DNA from: Veillonellaceae bacterium
GTDB taxonomy: Bacteria > Bacillota_C > Negativicutes > UBA1444
Assembly (NCBI GenBank): GCA_012798135.1
Contig: JAAZNU010000150.1
Coordinates: 1-16,389, forward strand
Direction of reading: 5' to 3'
Length of the DNA stretch: 16,389 bases
In this document: positions 12,575 through 16,389 of the stretch, piece after piece
Layout of the letters: each line of letters starts with the position of its first letter
Numbering within the stretch: position 1 is the first letter of the stretch
Translations under genes and position numbers: made by a program
Notes under the pieces: model-generated
Databases searched by the model: none
Seen by the model: the letters and a program-made list of their open reading frames with translations, nothing else
What the model was told of the DNA's origin: nothing

Positions 12575-12983
12575 TACGCTCATCCAGACGTTAGTAATTG
12601 CAACTATTATGGCTGCAATTGCACTGGCCATCTTGCTGGCCCTGCCGGATGGCATCCAGTATGGACTGCATGCCGAAAAGCACAGCACTGCGGCTGCGGT
12701 CCGCCAAATGTTTTCCACTGGCCAATGCAAAAATATGCAGAACACCGTGGAACTATACTCACCCAGTAAAGACCGATGGCTGTTTCTTTGCTTTGCTGAC
12801 AAGAAAAAAATCGGCGTGTGGTTTTTATTTCGTGCCACCTCTGGTTGGCGCGAAATTACCGCCTTTATCGTGTCCAACCCGTCTTACCTAGCTAACGTAT
12901 TGCGCCGTGATGGGTACAAAGTTTTTTCAGGCGTTTTGCCAGATTATCTGCAGAGCGCGATTATTCAACAGGTTGAACACTAA
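12546..12983 (+). CDS. Small single-pass membrane protein with a cysteine-pair domain
   Basis: The ATG at 12546 follows GGAG at 12536-12539 and lies inside the previous gene. The 145-residue product has a short polar N-terminus and one strong hydrophobic helix (LVIATIMAAIALAILLAL, about residues 16-33). The next ~110 residues are probably outside the cytoplasm. They hold two cysteines about 21 residues apart (GQCKNMQNTVELYSPS and LFLCFADKKK) that could form a disulfide, followed by IGVWFLFRATSGWREITAFI. It resembles small membrane-anchored proteins of unknown role found on phages and plasmids, but I cannot name a family. Membrane location plus early expression would suit a host-envelope or superinfection-related role. 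That is inference only. Confidence 0.75.
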   Translation: MITLHQSNHNTLIQTLVIATIMAAIALAILLALPDGIQYGLHAEKHSTAAAVRQMFSTGQCKNMQNTVELYSPSKDRWLFLCFADKKKIGVWFLFRATSGWREITAFIVSNPSYLANVLRRDGYKVFSGVLPDYLQSAIIQQVEH

Positions 12984-13228
12984 TGGACAAAATAAAAGTG
13001 CTTCATTCTCTTGCTATGGGCGATCCATTGCCCGCAACACCGGAAGTGCAGGACTATCTTGAGCAGTTGGAGTCCGTCGGCATTGTTGAATATCGAAATG
13101 GATACCGTCAAGTGGAGGGCCGTGTTGACCTCTTACTATATATCATTGATGTCATTCTCGAAGGGGAGTTCGCCCACGCTGTATGGCTGCTGCAGCAGGT
13201 GGAATACGAGAGTATTAACAACACTTAA
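12983..13228 (+). CDS. Small unknown protein, member B of a diverged paralog pair
   Basis: The ATG at 12983 overlaps the stop of the membrane-protein gene (TAATG), and only a weak AGGTTG site precedes it, so coupling is likely. The 81-residue acidic product shares its layout with the gene at 12293: DYLEQLESVGIVEYRNGYRQ, then VEGRVDLLLYIIDVILEGEF, then AHAVWLLQQVEYE. Similarity is low but in order, with GY.V.G, the long hydrophobic helix, G(D/E)(L/F) and the final A..LL....E aligned. The pair brackets the membrane protein, so all three may work together. I do not recognise the family. Confidence 0.7.
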   Translation: MDKIKVLHSLAMGDPLPATPEVQDYLEQLESVGIVEYRNGYRQVEGRVDLLLYIIDVILEGEFAHAVWLLQQVEYESINNT

Positions 13229-13279
13229 TCTGCAGCGATTATAGTTTTACAATAAAAATAAATGAAAGGATAAATTGTA

Positions 13280-13474
13280 ATGGACCAACATAATGACAAT
13301 AAAAAACATGACTGCATCGAAGAAAGAAAAGTATTAGCTAGCCTGATTGAGGACCCTCAGTACTCCATTTTAGTCGTTGGCGATCATTCACTTAAGTGCT
13401 TCCACGGAACAGGCAAAATAGCGGAAAAATTGGTGCTATGCATGTTAGCAGCACTGCACACCATATTAGATTAA
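13280..13474 (+). CDS. Small unknown protein at the end of the plus-strand cluster
   Basis: The ATG at 13280 has AAAGGA 9 bp upstream. The product has 64 residues: a polar, charged N-terminus (MDQHNDNKKHDCIEERK), a middle that may form strands (SILVVGDHSLKCF), and a hydrophobic C-terminal helix (AEKLVLCMLAALHTILD). It contains three cysteines. I do not recognise it. Spacing from the previous gene is 51 bp, with AT-rich sequence that could hold a weak promoter (TTACAAT), though I cannot support one firmly. Transcription ends at the hairpin just downstream. The short length and modest ribosome site make this the least certain gene of the cluster. Confidence 0.5.
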   Translation: MDQHNDNKKHDCIEERKVLASLIEDPQYSILVVGDHSLKCFHGTGKIAEKLVLCMLAALHTILD

Positions 13475-13492
13475 TTACAAAAATAACCAAAC

Positions 13493-13522
13493 AAAAGCAG
13501 CCCGTGTTTACGGGCTGCTTTT
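13493..13522. terminator. Bidirectional intrinsic terminator between convergent operons
   Basis: A perfect 13-bp stem, AAAAGCAGCCCGT (13493-13505) with ACGGGCTGCTTTT (13510-13522), has a GTTT loop. The GC core is flanked by A and T runs on both sides, so it can end transcription from either strand. The stop codon of the leftward nuclease gene lies across the loop and stem. Confidence 0.88.
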
Positions 13523-14275
13523 GATTCTGGCACAAATTTCCTGAGCTTTGGCCGGACAGGTGCCGCAGGCGGGGACGGGTGGATCAACTGACCACCACAC
13601 TTGCAGTTGCATCATTTCCCATGCTCGGCGGACTATGTTGTTGACCTGCTGTGTCCAGTCAGATCTAGTTGTTTGCACCATATAGACGCAGCAGTCGTTC
13701 TCCCCCTGTTTTTGTATCACCAAGTGAATAAATTGGCCAGCGTGTCGGTCATCCCCAGCTGCAGTCAGTCCGGTAAGATAGTATAATGGCTGCAGTTCAT
13801 CTTCTGCCCGCTCTGTTGTCCACTCAGTGCTGCTGGTTTTGATATCTACTGGCACTCCGTTGTCTTGCAAAATGTCGATGTAACCGATGACTGGCACAGG
13901 CACTCCCGGTGCATAAAATGTTATTTTGCGTTCAATCTGATCGCTTTCACTCACCGTAAAAGTGCGCAGTAACGTCATCGACAACTCGTTTGTAATCAAG
14001 CTGTCAAAGTAGGCGTAATTTTTAGCCGTGTGGCATGTCTCATAATTTTCCCCCCACGCTTGACGATATTCGGTATCAAATTGTTGCCGCAAAACCTCCG
14101 TTGTGCTCTTCCACCCCGTGATGACCTCATGCTGTATTACTCGGTGCACAGCCGTTCCAAATGCAAAATGGTCATTTTGCGGAGTATATATGCCGTAAGT
14201 GCGGGTGATGTACCACTGCTTGGGGCACATCATCAGTTGTGAAATGCTTGAATATGACAAGTGCGGTGTGTTCAT
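13508..14275 (-). CDS. Cas4/RecB-like PD-(D/E)XK nuclease with probable 4Fe-4S cysteines
   Basis: I choose the ATG at 14275 (255 residues), about 7 bp after GGGGGA. The ATG at 14281 overlaps the upstream TGA and is a close alternative. Longer in-frame versions would run through the 73-aa gene and look unrelated. Motifs in order: SYSSISQLMMCPKQWY with Cys17, FGTAVHRVIQ with His44, IGYIDIL with Asp134, VDIKTS with Asp144 and Lys146 as catalytic centre, and QPLYYLTGL with Gln162. At the end, Cys237, Cys240 and Cys248 lie in ACGTCPAKAQEIC. One N-terminal plus three C-terminal cysteines is the iron-sulfur arrangement of Cas4, AddB and related nucleases. It is probably an exonuclease for phage recombination or DNA-end processing. 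No cas genes or CRISPR array are present. Its stop lies within the terminator. Confidence 0.83.
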   Translation of the reverse strand: MNTPHLSYSSISQLMMCPKQWYITRTYGIYTPQNDHFAFGTAVHRVIQHEVITGWKSTTEVLRQQFDTEYRQAWGENYETCHTAKNYAYFDSLITNELSMTLLRTFTVSESDQIERKITFYAPGVPVPVIGYIDILQDNGVPVDIKTSSTEWTTERAEDELQPLYYLTGLTAAGDDRHAGQFIHLVIQKQGENDCCVYMVQTTRSDWTQQVNNIVRRAWEMMQLQVWWSVDPPVPACGTCPAKAQEICARIKSSP

Positions 14276-14277
14276 AA

Positions 14278-14499
14278 TCATTTCCCCCATTGTACCAGAT
14301 ATATGCCAAGTTTGGCGATCACCTCCATGGCCGCCATTGGAGAAAATTGCACTCGTGCAGGCCGCTGCTTTATCTGCTTTTGCATCAGCATGATTTGGTA
14401 GTGGATGGTATCTTGCTCCACCGCTGATAGCTTGTTGTACGCCGCCATCAGAGCGTCCCAGGTATCCTGAGTTGACAATAAGCTGAAATCGTGTCTCAT
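14278..14499 (-). CDS. Unknown 73-aa helical protein between primase-helicase and nuclease
   Basis: This gene is real by its junctions. Its ATG at 14499 overlaps the primase-helicase stop (ATGA), with AAAGGG upstream inside that gene, and its TGA overlaps the candidate ATG at 14281 of the nuclease. The 73-residue product is predicted to be all helix: DTWDALMAAYNKLSAVEQDT, then HYQIMLMQKQIKQRP, then AAMEVIAKLGIYLVQWGK. Charge is near neutral, with a basic middle. I do not recognise a family. Tight coupling on both sides suggests it works with the replication or recombination proteins, perhaps as a small accessory subunit. Confidence 0.7.
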   Translation of the reverse strand: MRHDFSLLSTQDTWDALMAAYNKLSAVEQDTIHYQIMLMQKQIKQRPARVQFSPMAAMEVIAKLGIYLVQWGK

Positions 14500-16389
14500 A
14501 TAATGTACCCTTTTGCATGATCTGTTAGGTCAACACCAGTCCACACATATTGGCCATTGACCTTTATTCTTTCGCGGATTCCCAATCGCCGGCCAACCCT
14601 TTTGCCAAAAGCGTCCGCCGACATTACATACTTTATCCCTTGCTCCCGGCACCAGTAAGCAAATGCTTGGTATAAGTTGATTCGGGATATCATTTTGTTC
14701 AGCCCCTCTATTACGCACTCGTCAAAAAATAACTGCACTATGTCCATATCAGTGCGGTAATCTTGCGTGGCGGTTTTGACTTCCGCTGGATCCATAAGGC
14801 CGCTCTTATACCACCACTTTGCCCCTTCAATGCACCAAGTCAAAATTTGACCTGCCTCTGCTCGCAGTCGTTCATCAACTTCATCTCGATTGATTCTGGC
14901 CTCTGCCGGAATTGGCTTGATAAATGGAATCAATTTTATGCGCCGCCAAATAGCTTCGGACACTCCGTGAATTACTGGTTTTTCATTGCTGCGAATCCAC
15001 AGTTTGAATTGTGGGGTAAATTCGAATGGCTCATGAAATTTTTTACACGCCTGAATGGTATCACCGCCAGTTAGCTGTTTGATCAGCGCTTCACTCAGTC
15101 GCTGGTGTTCTTCCGCTTCGTTCATACACACACACCGCGTGCCCATCAACTTGGCCAGGCTGCTAGATACTCGGTTATCCATGTCTGGGCTGGTAATCAC
15201 CTTCATATCAGACATTTGGGCGTACCCGCCAAGTAACCATTGCAATGTTTCTAGTATAGTGGATTTTCCATTATTTCCTTGCTCTCCCCAACACAAAAAT
15301 AAGCACTGCTCCCGGGTGCTGCCCGACAGTGTGTACCCAATTGCCCGCTGCATGTAGTCAATCAGCGCCGTGTTGCCGTCAAACGCCAACTCCAGCGTAC
15401 GCCGCCAAAATGGGCAATCCCCCGCTGCGGGGGCAACCCGGGTTATTTTAGTGATATTGAGTGTGGCATCGTGCGGGTTGATTTTGCCCGTCCGCAGATC
15501 CACCACGCCCGCCGGTGTGTTGAGAAAATAGATTGTTTTATGATTATCTAGCTCTTCTGTGCTAATTCGGACTGCGGAGCGAGTGCTGGCCAACCTTGTC
15601 ATAGCGGTTAATTTGCTTAAGTTTAGTGATGCGGTTGCCCACGCAGCGATGGCCATAGCTTCTTTGAACGTGGAGGGATCTTTCGCCGCTTCCAATGCGT
15701 TGTCTCGTACTTGGGTCATTGTTTGGGTGGCAAGGTTGATAATCATGGCCGTTTCGTCATCCACCACCCATGTTTTGCCATCCCACACTAACCACCCTAC
15801 TCCCGGCGCGTACTTTATAATGTGGTGGTGATCCGCCACCAGCCGGTCTGCATTGTCACTGTCCGTGCGATGAATAGGTTGGGCAAACAACGATTTATCC
15901 TCGCTTACCTTTTTGAGTGCACTGTCAACGATGGTGTTGAGCTCATTTAGGTCAAACGAGAGGTCCATCTTATTTCGCCATGTCTCTAGCGTGTGTAAGA
16001 TAAATTCTTTGTTTGCGCCTTGGCGAGCCAACTGCAGAGCGTGATGATACATAGTATTGTTGCGTTGGCCGTTGATTAATTTGTCTCCCAGTAATGACCA
16101 CTCAGGGTTGGTTCTGCCCCGCTGCAGTAGCTGCATTAGCCAGTCAGGTATCTCTGCTGGAGGAACTTCCCATGGGGCGTATTTCCATGTGTATGTATTG
16201 CCAGAAGTGTGAATTGAAGGCGGTACCACCACCGTTCCATTCATTCCGCGTATGTCTACGCCATTACCTAACTGGCTATTGCCAAATTTTATCTCCGGCA
16301 TTTTAAAATATAAGTGAGTGCCACCACCTCCAGTCAAGCAGGTGGCGGTATATATTTGCGGATGCGCTTTAGTAAGTTGCCGCCAGGTA
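14496..16389 (-). CDS. Primase-polymerase/D5-type SF3 helicase, partial at the N-terminus
   Basis: The frame stays open to the right edge, so the start is outside; about 630 residues are visible. First comes the end of a Prim-Pol domain, with TGGGGTHLYF, GVDIRG and VVVPPSIHTSG, typical of the last catalytic motifs. A primase C-terminal linker region follows. The D5_N-like segment (FLNTPAGVVDLRTGKI, GYTLSG) leads into the superfamily 3 helicase. That has Walker A GEQGNNGKST (about 368-377 counting from the window edge), Walker B RCVCMNEAEE, sensor KLWIRSNEKP and arginine finger WRRIKLIPF. The C-terminus looks like a winged-helix region. The protein primes and unwinds DNA at the fork, and such fused proteins often recognise their own origin. 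It heads a coupled operon with the 73-aa gene and the nuclease. Confidence 0.93.
   Translation of the reverse strand, partial: TWRQLTKAHPQIYTATCLTGGGGTHLYFKMPEIKFGNSQLGNGVDIRGMNGTVVVPPSIHTSGNTYTWKYAPWEVPPAEIPDWLMQLLQRGRTNPEWSLLGDKLINGQRNNTMYHHALQLARQGANKEFILHTLETWRNKMDLSFDLNELNTIVDSALKKVSEDKSLFAQPIHRTDSDNADRLVADHHHIIKYAPGVGWLVWDGKTWVVDDETAMIINLATQTMTQVRDNALEAAKDPSTFKEAMAIAAWATASLNLSKLTAMTRLASTRSAVRISTEELDNHKTIYFLNTPAGVVDLRTGKINPHDATLNITKITRVAPAAGDCPFWRRTLELAFDGNTALIDYMQRAIGYTLSGSTREQCLFLCWGEQGNNGKSTILETLQWLLGGYAQMSDMKVITSPDMDNRVSSSLAKLMGTRCVCMNEAEEHQRLSEALIKQLTGGDTIQACKKFHEPFEFTPQFKLWIRSNEKPVIHGVSEAIWRRIKLIPFIKPIPAEARINRDEVDERLRAEAGQILTWCIEGAKWWYKSGLMDPAEVKTATQDYRTDMDIVQLFFDECVIEGLNKMISRINLYQAFAYWCREQGIKYVMSADAFGKRVGRRLGIRERIKVNGQYVWTGVDLTDHAKGYII

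Noticed and set aside
13508..14275. CRISPR-Cas locus suggested by the Cas4-like nuclease
   Set aside because: There is no repeat-spacer array and no other cas gene in the window. The coupling to a primase-helicase points to phage replication or recombination.
13508..14518. Nuclease frame extended to 14518 (336 residues)
   Set aside because: The extra 81 residues overlap the well-coupled 73-aa gene in another frame, carry no nuclease features and have a low-complexity look. The start at 14275 has a ribosome site and begins just before the conserved SYSSISQL motif.

Overview
The window is part of a tailed-phage (Caudoviricetes) or prophage genome. It holds an HK97-type head and packaging module, a short cluster of phage accessory genes, and the start of a replication module. 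The siphovirus- or myovirus-like neck and tail gene order supports this. No integrase, repressor, tRNA, rRNA, IS element or CRISPR array was seen. Codon usage and stops fit the standard bacterial code, and most starts carry a clear GGAGG-type ribosome binding site. The host cannot be named. Three exact GCGATCGC octamers are present, a motif abundant in many cyanobacteria, but this is only a weak hint.

Layout. (1) 10428 to 1, minus strand: a compact late operon read right to left. The order is small terminase, large terminase, portal fused to a MuF-like C-terminal domain, a beta-rich 146-aa virion protein, a composite prohead protease, a capsid decoration-like protein, the major capsid protein, two small unknown proteins, a putative head-tail connector, a small neck protein, an HK97 gp10-like protein, an unknown 132-aa protein, and a large protein cut by the left edge. 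That last protein sits where the major tail protein is expected and carries Asp-box (BNR) beta-propeller repeats. Genes touch or overlap (ATGA, TAATG), which implies translational coupling.

(2) 10429 to 11050: a gene-free, AT-rich region between the divergent modules, dense in repeats. It has inverted GATCAC iteron-like clusters, a duplicated 21-bp element, three tandem copies of an 11-bp AT-rich repeat, and a 35-bp palindromic operator. It is the best candidate here for an origin and/or the master early/late switch.

(3) 11051 to 13474, plus strand: seven small genes. The first three are diverged tandem paralogs of an undescribed roughly 70-aa domain. The first two each have their own copy of the same promoter/operator. 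The second gene appears to start at ACG instead of ATG. Genes four and six are another diverged paralog pair flanking a small single-pass membrane protein. A bidirectional hairpin terminator closes the cluster.

(4) 16389 to 13508, minus strand: a replication/recombination operon with a primase-polymerase/D5-type SF3 helicase (cut by the right edge), a 73-aa unknown protein, and a Cas4/RecB-like PD-(D/E)XK nuclease with four cysteines placed as for an iron-sulfur cluster.

How they work together (inference): the replication operon copies the genome, possibly from the repeat-rich intergenic region. The plus-strand small genes look like an early, operator-controlled accessory set. The late operon builds the capsid, packages DNA and builds the neck and tail.
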